Part shown: positions 46,255 through 54,455 of the stretch, in pieces | How positions within the stretch are numbered: position 1 is the first letter of the stretch | Layout of the letters: each line of letters opens with the position of its first letter | Assembly: GCF_000219725.1 (NCBI RefSeq) | Contig: NC_015732.1 | Location: 1,302,001-1,366,000, forward strand | Direction: 5' to 3' | DNA length: 64,000 nucleotides | From: Gracilinema caldarium DSM 7334 | GTDB taxonomy: Bacteria; Spirochaetota; Spirochaetia; Treponematales; Breznakiellaceae | Position numbers and translations under genes: made by a program | Notes under the pieces: model-generated | What the model was told of the DNA's origin: nothing | The model's input: only the letters and a program-made list of their open reading frames with translations | Databases searched by the model: none

Positions 46255-47250
46255 ATGAATCCGGTCCGGATTAAGGATGCACCGGCAATTCCGGTGGTCC
46301 TGCTCTTCGGTCCTACTGCCTCCGGAAAAACTGCCCTTCTGGAAGAACTTTTTGCAGACCATAATGCACCTATCCCTGCAGAAATAGTCTCTGCCGATTC
46401 CATGCAGGTCTATCGGGGCATGGATATCGGTACTGCAAAACCATCCCACGAACTTCGTACCCGTCTGCCCCATCATCTCATCGATATATGTGATATTAAA
46501 GAGCAATTTACGGTTGGAGACTTTGTCCGACATGCGGATGAGGCCTGCAGGGATATTTTCAGTCGAGGAAAACTGCCGGTAGTATCGGGTGGTACGGGTT
46601 TTTATCTCAAGAACTTTGTGCTTGGTCTGCCTGCAGCTCCGCCATCGGATCTGGATATACGAAACACCCTTAAGGAAGAACTTGCCGAATACGGTGTTGA
46701 GCCTCTTATTAGGGAACTTCGTGCAGCAGATCCGGTAAGTGCAGAACGGATTCACCCTAACGATACCTACCGGCTTCTCCGGGCCCTGGAAGTATATCGT
46801 CTGACCGGACGGCCTTTAAGCAGTTTTCCCACTTCCGGAACCTCCGGGCAGGAAGGTGCTCCGGAGCGACCAGCCTACCGGTTTTTACTCATTGGTTTAG
46901 AACGGGATCGGACTTCCCTCTATGACCGCATCAATCGGCGGACCCATCAGATGTTTCTCGAAGGACTTCCTGAGGAAGTATCTGGCCTCGTTGCCCGGGG
47001 CTACAAACGAGAAGACCCGGGAATGAGGGCAATCGGTTACCAGGAGTTTTTTCTTGAAGATGGCAGTCTCTCCCACGACCTGACCCTTGTGGAGGAATTG
47101 GTTGCCCGTAATAGCCGCCGATATGCAAAGCGGCAAATCACCTTTTTTGCTTCTCTTCCGGAGGTCACCTGGATAGCCGCTGAAAAGGAAGGTAACCTGC
47201 CAGCGCAGATTAAAAAGCTCATATCCAGCTGGTTCAGCCAAACCCCTTGA
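46255..47250 (+). CDS. miaA: tRNA dimethylallyltransferase
   Basis: MiaA adds dimethylallyl to A37 of tRNAs reading UNN codons. The 331-residue protein has GPTASGKTALLEEL (P-loop, about 16-30), SADSMQVYRGMDIGTAKP, GGTGFYLKNFVLGLP, and RRYAKRQITFF near the C-terminus. All signature motifs are present. The gene follows the omega-like gene, and its stop overlaps a candidate promoter for the next small gene. Confidence 0.97.
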   Translation: MNPVRIKDAPAIPVVLLFGPTASGKTALLEELFADHNAPIPAEIVSADSMQVYRGMDIGTAKPSHELRTRLPHHLIDICDIKEQFTVGDFVRHADEACRDIFSRGKLPVVSGGTGFYLKNFVLGLPAAPPSDLDIRNTLKEELAEYGVEPLIRELRAADPVSAERIHPNDTYRLLRALEVYRLTGRPLSSFPTSGTSGQEGAPERPAYRFLLIGLERDRTSLYDRINRRTHQMFLEGLPEEVSGLVARGYKREDPGMRAIGYQEFFLEDGSLSHDLTLVEELVARNSRRYAKRQITFFASLPEVTWIAAEKEGNLPAQIKKLISSWFSQTP

Positions 47251-47275
47251 CCTTTTATCGTCTCTCATTCATACT
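47247..47275 (+). promoter_or_regulatory. Putative promoter of the bS22-like microprotein gene
   Basis: TTGACC (47247-47252, over the miaA stop) and CATACT (47270-47275) are 17 bp apart. It would give an 80-base leader before the GTG at 47360. That leader contains two CCACCTG copies and a possible short stem. Confidence 0.5.
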
Positions 47276-47359
47276 ATATAAAGGTTTGTTGCCACCTGGC
47301 TACGAGGTACCACCTGTTCGGTTCGACGGGATTCATCTTACTGCAAAGGAGACTCTGAA

Positions 47360-47449
47360 GTGCCCTGCGGAAGAAAGCGGAAGTTAAAGAAGATCGCTAC
47401 CCACAAGCGGAAGAAGAAGCTCAGAAAGAATCGGCATAAGAATAAATAA
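47360..47449 (+). CDS. Tiny AURKAIP1/COX24-type basic protein (bS22-like)
   Basis: This 29-residue gene starts at GTG with AAAGGAG eight bases upstream. The product is almost entirely Lys/Arg/His, beginning MPCGRKRK and containing IATHKRKKKLRKNRH, which I recall as the conserved core of bacterial AURKAIP1/COX24-domain microproteins such as mycobacterial bS22 and the near-identical proteins of Bacteroidetes. It likely binds the 30S ribosome. It has its own promoter and terminator. The gene is easily missed because of its size. Confidence 0.85.
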   Translation: MPCGRKRKLKKIATHKRKKKLRKNRHKNK

Positions 47450-47483
47450 TTAGCCCTTCTGAGTGTGTATGGTCTTTTGTGAG

Positions 47484-47520
47484 AACCGCGGGTACTAAGT
47501 ACCGACGCGGTTTTTTTTTT
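47484..47520 (+). terminator. Strong rho-independent terminator after the bS22-like gene
   Basis: AACCGCG (47484-47490) pairs with CGCGGTT (47506-47512), and an inner stem GGTAC/GTACC (47491-47503) stacks on it with loop TAA. A run of ten T follows from 47511. It isolates the microprotein gene from dxs. Confidence 0.93.
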
Positions 47521-47582
47521 ATTTTTAGACGCCCTTTTCTAAAGGATAAGGGAACCTCCCATTTCGGTATTGAGATACTAGC

Positions 47583-47611
47583 TGGAAAGAGATAAGAAAA
47601 AGCAGTATACT
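47583..47611 (+). promoter_or_regulatory. Putative promoter of the dxs operon
   Basis: TGGAAA (47583-47588) and TATACT (47606-47611) are 17 bp apart. The ATG of dxs is only 10 bases after the -10 and no ribosome site lies between, so the mRNA may be almost leaderless. Confidence 0.45.
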
Positions 47612-47621
47612 GTTACTAATT

Positions 47622-49550
47622 ATGCAAAAGCACGCCTATACCGTTCTGGAGACGATTCAGGATCCAGGACAATTAAAAACTTTAAACCATTCGGAATTAT
47701 TGGAATTAGCTAAAGAAATTCGGCATGTCATTATCCACACCGTAAGTAAAAATGGCGGACACCTGGCAAGCAATCTGGGAATTGTCGAACTTACCATTGC
47801 CCTTCATCGGGTGTTTCAGAGTCCAGAGGACAAGATTGTATTTGATGTAGGACATCAGTGTTATCCCCATAAGCTTCTCACAGGCCGCTATAAACATTTT
47901 CATACCATACGAAAAAACAAGGGTATTTCCGGCTTTCCGAAACGGTCAGAAAGTGTACATGATGCCTTTGATACGGGACATGCATCCACATCCATTTCGG
48001 CAGCCCTCGGTCTACTGGCCGGTGAAACCTTGCTTGGAGGGAATAATCATGTCATTGCAGTTATCGGGGATGGCGCCTTAACCGGAGGCCTTGCCTACGA
48101 AGCTCTGTCCCATGCAGGACACCTGCAATTACCGCTTATTGTAATATTGAATGATAATAAAATGTCGATTAGTCCCAATGTTGGAGCCCTGTCAAAACAT
48201 TTGAGCAGGCTCACCATGACCGGGAGCTATCAACGGATACGAACAAAAATTGACCGGCTGATAAAAAAAATACCCATCTTTGGAAATCAGCTCTATAACC
48301 TCGTAGTTCGGCTTAAACGAAGTATTAAGGTGCTTTTTTATCCGCAAAATTTCTTTATTGAAATGGGTTTTGAATATGTGGGCCCCATCGATGGCCATAA
48401 TCTTTCCATGCTCGAAGATGTCCTTCAGGATGTGAAAGCTCTGAACAAGCCCGTTGTCGTACATGTTATTACCCAAAAGGGAAGAGGATATAATCAGGCG
48501 GAAAAGGACCCATCAAAATTTCATGGTATTGGGCCCTTCTCTGTAGAAGATGGGCTTGTCGAAAAAAGCTCTGGTCCCGCTTTTACCGATGCATTCGGAA
48601 ATGCCCTTGTTGCTATCGCTCAAAAGAATCCTTCGGTTATAGCTATTACCGCCGCCATGGAAAAGGGTACCGGCCTTGCCCAGTTCCATGAACAATTTCC
48701 TGACCGGTTCTTTGATGTAGGTATTGCAGAAGCCCATGCAGTTACCTTTGCTGCAGGTCTTGCGGCTCGGGGATTAAAGCCCGTGGTAGCAATCTATTCA
48801 TCATTTATACAGCGTTCTGTCGATTCGGTTATCCACGATGTGGCAATACAGAATCTGCCCGTAACCTTTGCTTTTGACCGGGCCGGATTTGTGCCCGATG
48901 ATGGGGAAACCCACCAGGGCCTCTTTGATATAGCCCTGTTCCGTTCTGTGCCTCATCTTGCCTTGCTGGCTCCTGCCTCAGCACAGGAGCTGGATCTCAT
49001 GCTCCAATGGTCTATCGAATCAGGAAAACCTTCCCTGATCCGGTATCCAAAAGCCGCTTGCCCATCTGAACACAGCGCTTTTTCTACGCCTCTTATAGAG
49101 GGGCGGGGTGTCTTTGTACATCAGAATTATGCTGAAACCTGTATTATGTTTACTGGTAGCCTCTATCCACAGGTTGAAGAAGCCCTTGAGTTACTTGCAA
49201 TAGATGGGTATTTCTGTGATAGCTATAATATTCGTTTTATAAAACCTTTAGATGAAACATATCTTATCTCAGTGATGCGAATTTATAAACAGATTGTGGT
49301 TGTAGAGGAAGGTATGAAAAATGGTGGAATTGGTGAACATCTGGGAATCATACTGTCCCATCATCTATCAACCATTGCTTTTCTACATCTTGGTAGTTGC
49401 GATACGTTCCATTCGCAAGCTACGAGAAAAGAATTATTGGCACAGAATGAGCTTGATGCCATAGGTCTTACAAAACGGATCAAAACATTTCTTAACAAAA
49501 CTATACAGAGCAAATTGTATTCAAATAGTTTAAGGGTTGTTGGAAAATGA
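47622..49550 (+). CDS. dxs: 1-deoxy-D-xylulose-5-phosphate synthase
   Basis: DXS condenses pyruvate and glyceraldehyde 3-phosphate with thiamine diphosphate, the first step of the MEP isoprenoid route. The 642-residue protein has GGHLASNLGIVELT, DVGHQCYPHKLLTGR, GDGALTGGLAYEAL (TPP-binding GDG), and the transketolase C-terminal domain with RAGFVPDDGETHQG. The family start fits the ATG at 47622, although no Shine-Dalgarno is present. It heads a seven-gene plus-strand unit. Confidence 0.96.
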   Translation: MQKHAYTVLETIQDPGQLKTLNHSELLELAKEIRHVIIHTVSKNGGHLASNLGIVELTIALHRVFQSPEDKIVFDVGHQCYPHKLLTGRYKHFHTIRKNKGISGFPKRSESVHDAFDTGHASTSISAALGLLAGETLLGGNNHVIAVIGDGALTGGLAYEALSHAGHLQLPLIVILNDNKMSISPNVGALSKHLSRLTMTGSYQRIRTKIDRLIKKIPIFGNQLYNLVVRLKRSIKVLFYPQNFFIEMGFEYVGPIDGHNLSMLEDVLQDVKALNKPVVVHVITQKGRGYNQAEKDPSKFHGIGPFSVEDGLVEKSSGPAFTDAFGNALVAIAQKNPSVIAITAAMEKGTGLAQFHEQFPDRFFDVGIAEAHAVTFAAGLAARGLKPVVAIYSSFIQRSVDSVIHDVAIQNLPVTFAFDRAGFVPDDGETHQGLFDIALFRSVPHLALLAPASAQELDLMLQWSIESGKPSLIRYPKAACPSEHSAFSTPLIEGRGVFVHQNYAETCIMFTGSLYPQVEEALELLAIDGYFCDSYNIRFIKPLDETYLISVMRIYKQIVVVEEGMKNGGIGEHLGIILSHHLSTIAFLHLGSCDTFHSQATRKELLAQNELDAIGLTKRIKTFLNKTIQSKLYSNSLRVVGK

Positions 49551-50392
49551 CAACACAGATATCCCTTCCCAATGGTCAAGTATTAAATCTTGCTGGTCCA
49601 CCGCTGGTGATGGCCATTGTTAATTGTACAGAAGATTCTTTTTATGCACCAAGCCGTGCCCAGGCTCAGCAAGCGGTGGATCGAGCTCTGGAGGCTGTAG
49701 CCGAAGGTGCTGATATAATTGATTTTGGTGCAGAATCCACAAGACCCGGTGCTGAATATGTCGATGAAGAGGAGGAACTAAAACGCGTAGTACCAGTAGT
49801 TCAAGCCTTTTGCCGACAATCTTCCGTACCAGTCTCAGTAGATACCCGGAAGGCCAATGTCGCCCGGGCCGCTCTTGATGCGGGTGCTCAGATAATAAAT
49901 GATATTTCTGCTCTGTATGATGACCCTAACATGGCCCCACTCTGTGCACAAGCTAAAGTTCCCGTGGTTCTTATGCATAAAAAGGGCATCCCTGCTACCA
50001 TGCAGCATCAACCCTATTATGATGACGTGGTTAGGGAAGTTAATGAATTTCTTATAAAAGCTGCAAAGAATGCAGAACAGGCTGGAATTGAACATGATTC
50101 CATTATTCTCGATCCTGGTATAGGGTTCGGTAAGCGACTTGAAGACAATTTAGATTTGCTAGCCCATCTTGCGGATATTGGAAATAGGGATTATCCTATA
50201 TTGATTGGTCTATCAAGAAAATCCTTTTTGGGCGCCATAACAGGAAGAGGTCCAGAAGAACGATTAGCAGGTACCCTTGCAGCCCATGCAGCAGTATTCT
50301 ACCAAGGTGCAAAAATTTTCAGGGTTCATGATGTTAAAGAGACAGTTGATCTTATCAAAGTATTGAATGCTATTGAACAGCGAAAAGGATAA
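49547..50392 (+). CDS. folP: Dihydropteroate synthase
   Basis: FolP joins p-aminobenzoate to dihydropterin pyrophosphate; it is the sulfonamide target. The 281-residue protein has VNCTEDSF near the N-terminus (family NxTxDSF), IIDFGAESTRPGAE, INDISA, VLMHKKGIP, and LDPGIGFGKRLEDN. The usual SDGG after DSF is replaced by YAPSR. Its ATG overlaps the dxs stop by four bases. It is coupled to dxs and cdaA. Confidence 0.95.
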   Translation: MTTQISLPNGQVLNLAGPPLVMAIVNCTEDSFYAPSRAQAQQAVDRALEAVAEGADIIDFGAESTRPGAEYVDEEEELKRVVPVVQAFCRQSSVPVSVDTRKANVARAALDAGAQIINDISALYDDPNMAPLCAQAKVPVVLMHKKGIPATMQHQPYYDDVVREVNEFLIKAAKNAEQAGIEHDSIILDPGIGFGKRLEDNLDLLAHLADIGNRDYPILIGLSRKSFLGAITGRGPEERLAGTLAAHAAVFYQGAKIFRVHDVKETVDLIKVLNAIEQRKG

Positions 50393-50397
50393 TCTCG

Positions 50398-51222
50398 GTG
50401 GAAATTATACATGGTCTCAGTACAATCTATAACATCCTTCGTCCAATTTTAGATATACTTATTTTAGCCTTTCTTGTTTATAAGGGATATGAATTATTAG
50501 TAAAAACTCAGGCTATACAACTAGTAAAAGGGGCTGGCCTTTTAGTATTGCTCTTTGGTTTTGCCTATTTCTTTAAGTTAAGTACCTTGCAATGGATTTT
50601 AAATTTGATTGCTCCTGGGCTTTTTATTGCATTGGCGATTGTATTTCAGCCTGAACTAAGAAAGATAATTATGCGATTGGGTCAGACCGAGTTGTTTCAT
50701 ATCAATGCTAAACAACAAATGAGCCAGATTGATGCAGCAGTTACTGCTGCCGATCTGCTTTCCAAACAAAAACGGGGAGCCTTGATGGTTTTCCCTCGAA
50801 AAATAAATATTAAAAATATTATAGATACCGGTACTCGACTCAATGCTGAACTTTCTACGAGTCTTATAGTTACCATTTTTGCCTATGATGGTCCTCTTCA
50901 CGATGGTGCTATTATTATTCAAAATGGTCATATCCTTGCTGCAGGTACATTCTTACCTTTATCAGAACAACAGGATATACGAAAAAGTTTTGGAACCCGA
51001 CATCGTGCCGCGTTAGGAATTTCTGAACATTCTGATGCGGTTGTTCTTATTGTATCTGAAGAGACCGGTGCAATTAGTTTAGCCTATGAAGGTCGTCTTT
51101 ATTATGATCTTCCTTTAATTGAAATTCTTAATAGTTTAAAGAAACTTCTAGGAGATCAGAATCCATTGTTACAAGAAGGTCTGGAAAAGGAAGGCGAACA
51201 TGGGATCCTGGAAGTTAGATAG
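50398..51222 (+). CDS. cdaA: Diadenylate cyclase CdaA
   Basis: CdaA makes cyclic di-AMP from two ATP. The 274-residue protein begins at GTG, has three membrane helices (about 12-33, 39-61, 65-83), then the DAC domain with DGALHDGAIII-like DGPLHDGAIIIQNG and the RHRAALGISE motif; both DGA and RHR are present. The region is AT-rich. The next gene, CdaR, overlaps its end by 23 bp, as in many c-di-AMP operons, but glmM does not follow. Confidence 0.96.
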   Translation: MEIIHGLSTIYNILRPILDILILAFLVYKGYELLVKTQAIQLVKGAGLLVLLFGFAYFFKLSTLQWILNLIAPGLFIALAIVFQPELRKIIMRLGQTELFHINAKQQMSQIDAAVTAADLLSKQKRGALMVFPRKINIKNIIDTGTRLNAELSTSLIVTIFAYDGPLHDGAIIIQNGHILAAGTFLPLSEQQDIRKSFGTRHRAALGISEHSDAVVLIVSEETGAISLAYEGRLYYDLPLIEILNSLKKLLGDQNPLLQEGLEKEGEHGILEVR

Positions 51223-52165
51223 ATTAATCAATAAATTAATTGAAAATTGGCCTGCAAAGGTATTATCGTTAGCAGTGGCACTGCTTCTTTCGATGTTTCA
51301 TAAAATAAGCATACTTGAGGAACGATACTTTTCAGTTCCCCTCAAAGTTGAAACTTCTGGTGAACTTTTACCATCAGGACCATATCCAAGAATTGTTAAA
51401 ATTATGATAAAAGGTGAATCAAATTCGCTATATCTCCTGCAAGAATCTGATATAGAGGCTTACGTTGATCTCTCGAAGTATAAAACTCCTGGTCTCTATC
51501 GGGCTCCTATCCAGATTAAAAATAAAAGTACTATTGCAGAAACATCTAATCTTGAAATACAAATAGATCCGATAGAGGTCTTAATTCCATTAGATCAAAG
51601 CATGACTAAAATAGTGCCGATTACACCAAGTTTTCGTGGATATCTAGAAAGCGGATATGAACTAAGTAGTTATACTCTGGAGCCAAATCAAGTAACCATT
51701 TTGGGGCCAGTTAATATCGTAAATAGTATTAACGATGTTACGACAGATTTTATTGAACTTACAGGACGAAAAGAGAATTTTAGCGTTGTAACAAAGATTA
51801 ACAACAAAGAAAGTCTTATTAAAATTGAGGGTTCTCTTTCTGTAACTTTTTCCGCATCTATTCAACAATCTATAGCTATAAGGACCTTCGAAAAGATTCC
51901 GATTATTGTTTCTGGTCTTCATAATACATTGCTTGCCAGACCTCAAATTAATTATGGCACCATCAAATTACAGGGAAGTCAACTTGATTTAGATAGTTAC
52001 ACACCTGACTCATCGATTCTTTCAGTAGATTGTTCTGATATTGATAAAGAAGGTACCTATCTATTGCCAATAATTGTTAGTGCTCCTCAAAATTTTGTTG
52101 TATTACGATATGAACCAACAGAAATACCTGTAGAAATTGTAAAACAAACAGGTGGTGACTTGTGA
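51200..52165 (+). CDS. cdaR: CdaR, YbbR-domain regulator of CdaA
   Basis: The 321-residue protein has an N-terminal membrane helix (about 17-33) and an outside part of three YbbR-like beta domains (for example VPLKVETSGELL, VTILGPVNIVNSIN, IPIIVSGLHN). YbbR/CdaR modulates diadenylate cyclase in other bacteria. Its start lies inside cdaA with GGAAGG upstream. It ends with a 4-bp overlap with acpS. The N-terminal anchor and extracytoplasmic repeats fit the family well. Confidence 0.9.
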   Translation: MGSWKLDRLINKLIENWPAKVLSLAVALLLSMFHKISILEERYFSVPLKVETSGELLPSGPYPRIVKIMIKGESNSLYLLQESDIEAYVDLSKYKTPGLYRAPIQIKNKSTIAETSNLEIQIDPIEVLIPLDQSMTKIVPITPSFRGYLESGYELSSYTLEPNQVTILGPVNIVNSINDVTTDFIELTGRKENFSVVTKINNKESLIKIEGSLSVTFSASIQQSIAIRTFEKIPIIVSGLHNTLLARPQINYGTIKLQGSQLDLDSYTPDSSILSVDCSDIDKEGTYLLPIIVSAPQNFVVLRYEPTEIPVEIVKQTGGDL

Positions 52166-52563
52166 TTAAAGGAATTGGTGTTGATGTAGTTCATGTGCAT
52201 CGACTTGAACATTGGATAAAGGTTCCTGGACTTTTAGAACGTTATTTTCATCCCTATGAACTTGAAACCGCTCGGTCCCGAGGTCATGGAATGGCGGTTT
52301 CCCTTGCCGCCCGTTTTGCTGCAAAAGAGGCCTTTGGCAAGGCTTTGGGAACGGGTTTAAAAGATATTGTTTTAAAAGATATTATGGTTGTTAATCGTCA
52401 TAATGGCCAACCGGAAATAGAAGTTTTTGGTACAGCCCTGACGGCTTTACAAAAATCTGGGGCAAATAAAATTCATCTTTCATTAACCCATGAACATGAT
52501 AATGCCATTGCTATGATTGTTCTAGAGCAGGTTGATGATGATGTAAATAGGCAGAAGCCATGA
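52162..52563 (+). CDS. acpS: Holo-[acyl-carrier-protein] synthase
   Basis: AcpS transfers phosphopantetheine to ACP. The 133-residue protein has GIGVDVVHVHRLEHW with the metal-binding Asp8 and the RFAAKEAFGKALGTG helix (Glu near 57), both catalytic residues present. It starts at GTG within a GTGA overlap of the CdaR stop and ends with a 4-bp overlap with the DUF2225 gene. Confidence 0.96.
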   Translation: MIKGIGVDVVHVHRLEHWIKVPGLLERYFHPYELETARSRGHGMAVSLAARFAAKEAFGKALGTGLKDIVLKDIMVVNRHNGQPEIEVFGTALTALQKSGANKIHLSLTHEHDNAIAMIVLEQVDDDVNRQKP

Positions 52564-53414
52564 ATGAGAAGGAATTAAAACTTACCTTTTATGCCAAGGA
52601 AACTCTACATTGTCCTGTATGTGATGCCAGTTTTAATCGGGAAGAACTTTTATCCGGTGGAGGCCGCTTAATAGCGGGAACCTTGACTGATGAATTACAC
52701 CGAAAGTATGAACCATCGGCAAAATATGGCGAGGTGTATCCCCTTATTTATCAACCTACAGTATGTCCCGCATGTTGGTTTGCATCCGCTGAGACAGATT
52801 TTTTGCATTTGCCTGATGAATCAAAGGAACGGGCTATGCTAGATCGGGACAACCGAATTGCAGATGTTCAACATATATTCCCCCAGGTAGATTTTTCTAG
52901 TCCCCGGGATCTCTTCTCGGGTACTGCTGCAACCTACCTGGCGCTTCGCTGCTATGATTTATATACAAAGGAATTTTCGCCTACGATAAAACAGGCAATC
53001 CAGGCCATTCGCTGTGGCTGGCTTTTCGATGAATTGCATAGTAAATATCCTGGTCAGCATTATGACTGGCTTGCGTTGCTCTTTAAGAAAAAAGCTCGAT
53101 TTTTTTATCGTCAGGCCATTCTTTTTGAACAGAGCGGCAAGGAACCCCTCTCTGGAATTAAAAATTTCGGCCCAGATACGGATAAAAATTATGCTTATGA
53201 AGGGGCCCTATATCTTACTGCTCTTCTGGAATTAAAATATGGTCCCCGGGAACCTGAGGAAAAACGAATCGAAGCCCTGGGAGCTGCAAAACGGACAATT
53301 GCCAAAATATTTGGACTTGGAAAATCTTCAAAGGCAAAACCTGGACCTCTCTTGGAAAAGGCCCGTAATTTATACGAAGCAATCAACGAAGAATTACATG
53401 AGACCGATGACTGA
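52560..53414 (+). CDS. DUF2225 protein
   Basis: The 284-residue protein opens with a zinc-ribbon pair, CPVCDASF and CPACWFAS, joined by YGEVYPLIYQPTV, the DUF2225 signature. The rest is helical and charged. The family is common in Firmicutes and spirochaetes, and its role is unknown. It overlaps acpS by four bases and truA by 17, so it is made with the operon. Confidence 0.88.
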   Translation: MNEKELKLTFYAKETLHCPVCDASFNREELLSGGGRLIAGTLTDELHRKYEPSAKYGEVYPLIYQPTVCPACWFASAETDFLHLPDESKERAMLDRDNRIADVQHIFPQVDFSSPRDLFSGTAATYLALRCYDLYTKEFSPTIKQAIQAIRCGWLFDELHSKYPGQHYDWLALLFKKKARFFYRQAILFEQSGKEPLSGIKNFGPDTDKNYAYEGALYLTALLELKYGPREPEEKRIEALGAAKRTIAKIFGLGKSSKAKPGPLLEKARNLYEAINEELHETDD

Positions 53415-54159
53415 ACGAAATATCCGGCTGGTGGTAGCCTACGATGGTACTGATTTTTCTGGTTGGCAGCGGCAAGGACCTGATCGATCTGTTCAGGGTG
53501 ATATTGAAGATGCCCTTTTTAAAATGCATAAACATCCGGTACAACTTATTGGTTCAGGTCGAACCGATGCGGGAGTTCATGCCATAGGCCAGGTAGCCAA
53601 TTTTATAACTGATATCTCCCATATTCCTGCTGAACGATTTGTTCCAGCCCTTAACAGTATTTTAAAACGGGATGTTCGTATTCTTCATGCTGAAGAAGCT
53701 TCTCTCGATTTTCATGCTCGTTTTGATGCAAAATCCCGGACTTACCGCTACCATATTATAAGCGGACGGCACGCTATGCCCCACGAATTGCGCTATGCCT
53801 GGCAAATTTGGCGGCAGCCGAACATCTCCTGTTTAAACGCCTATGCTCGGCTCCTTATAGGAGAAACCGATTGTTCTCTCTTTGCAAGTCCCCGGGATCC
53901 TTCTCTGAGCCGCTGCAGATATATTTCACAGGCCCGTTTTTTCGTTGCAGGCACCACATTACTATTTGAGATTACTGCCAATGCCTTTCTGTGGAAAATG
54001 GTGAGAAGTATCGTAGGAAGCTTGCTTTATTATGAAGAACGGGGTTATTCTGTTGAACAGGTACAGAAATTAATGAATTCCAGGGATCATACCTTAGCGG
54101 GACCTACCGCTCCACCTGAAGGGCTTTTTCTTTGGAACATTGATTATTACCGAATGTGA
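53398..54159 (+). CDS. truA: tRNA pseudouridine synthase A
   Basis: TruA makes pseudouridine at positions 38-40 of tRNAs. The catalytic Asp is in GSGRTDAGVHA (about residue 59 of the 254-residue form). RNIRLVVAYDGTDFSGWQRQ is the expected start. I use the ATG at 53398; ATG 53407 is the alternative, and a longer frame to 53239 overlaps DUF2225 out of frame. It is the last gene of the dxs run. A promoter for the B12 genes follows. Confidence 0.96.
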   Translation: MRPMTERNIRLVVAYDGTDFSGWQRQGPDRSVQGDIEDALFKMHKHPVQLIGSGRTDAGVHAIGQVANFITDISHIPAERFVPALNSILKRDVRILHAEEASLDFHARFDAKSRTYRYHIISGRHAMPHELRYAWQIWRQPNISCLNAYARLLIGETDCSLFASPRDPSLSRCRYISQARFFVAGTTLLFEITANAFLWKMVRSIVGSLLYYEERGYSVEQVQKLMNSRDHTLAGPTAPPEGLFLWNIDYYRM

Positions 54160-54169
54160 ACTTCCGAAC

Positions 54170-54199
54170 TTGACCCAGATCAATACTACAGGGTATGAT
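54170..54199 (+). promoter_or_regulatory. Promoter of the cobalamin riboswitch and btuFCD operon
   Basis: TTGACC (54170-54175) and TATGAT (54194-54199) are 18 bp apart. The start site would be near 54206, right where the riboswitch begins. Both hexamers match five of six consensus bases. Confidence 0.72.
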
Positions 54200-54208
54200 A
54201 AAAACGAT

Positions 54209-54392
54209 AGTGGTGCCCACATTTCATTTTGTGCAGGCTGTAAAAGGGAAGCCGGTATATGCCGGCGCGCCCCCAGGCACTGTAAAAGACAAGGACAACA
54301 CGGGGTTCATTATTTGAACCATCACCACGGGGAATGATTTCCTGGAAGGGCGTGTTGAACGCTTGCAGTCTTGAGCCAGGATACCTGCCACT
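54209..54392 (+). ncRNA. Cobalamin (AdoCbl-type) riboswitch
   Basis: The 184-base element has the conserved parts in order: AAAAGGGAAGCCGG (54242-54255), then CCCCCAGGCACTGTAA (54270-54285), an internal stem-loop at 54304-54320, CTGGAAGGGCG (54342-54352), and the B12 box AGCCAGGATACCTGCC (54374-54389). The 64 bases after it end in btuF. B12 binding should reduce expression of the importer. Assignment rests on the ordered motifs. Confidence 0.94.
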
Positions 54393-54422
54393 ATCCTAGG
54401 GCTGTAGAGCTCTGAGATTTTT

Positions 54423-54444
54423 CCCAGTCCTCTGGGCGTAGGAC
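54423..54444 (+). promoter_or_regulatory. Possible expression-platform hairpins before btuF
   Basis: CCCAG-TCCT-CTGGG (54423-54436) is a clean hairpin. The overlapping GTCCT (54427-54431) can instead pair with AGGAC (54440-54444), which is the Shine-Dalgarno side of the btuF start. The two are mutually exclusive, as expected for translational control. Which one forms with B12 is not known. Confidence 0.45.
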
Positions 54445-54455
54445 GAGTGAGTAGT

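Noticed and set aside
46078-46755. A 225-codon minus-strand frame opposite the omega-like gene and miaA
   Set aside because: Opposite a well-supported miaA; its sequence has no family motif.
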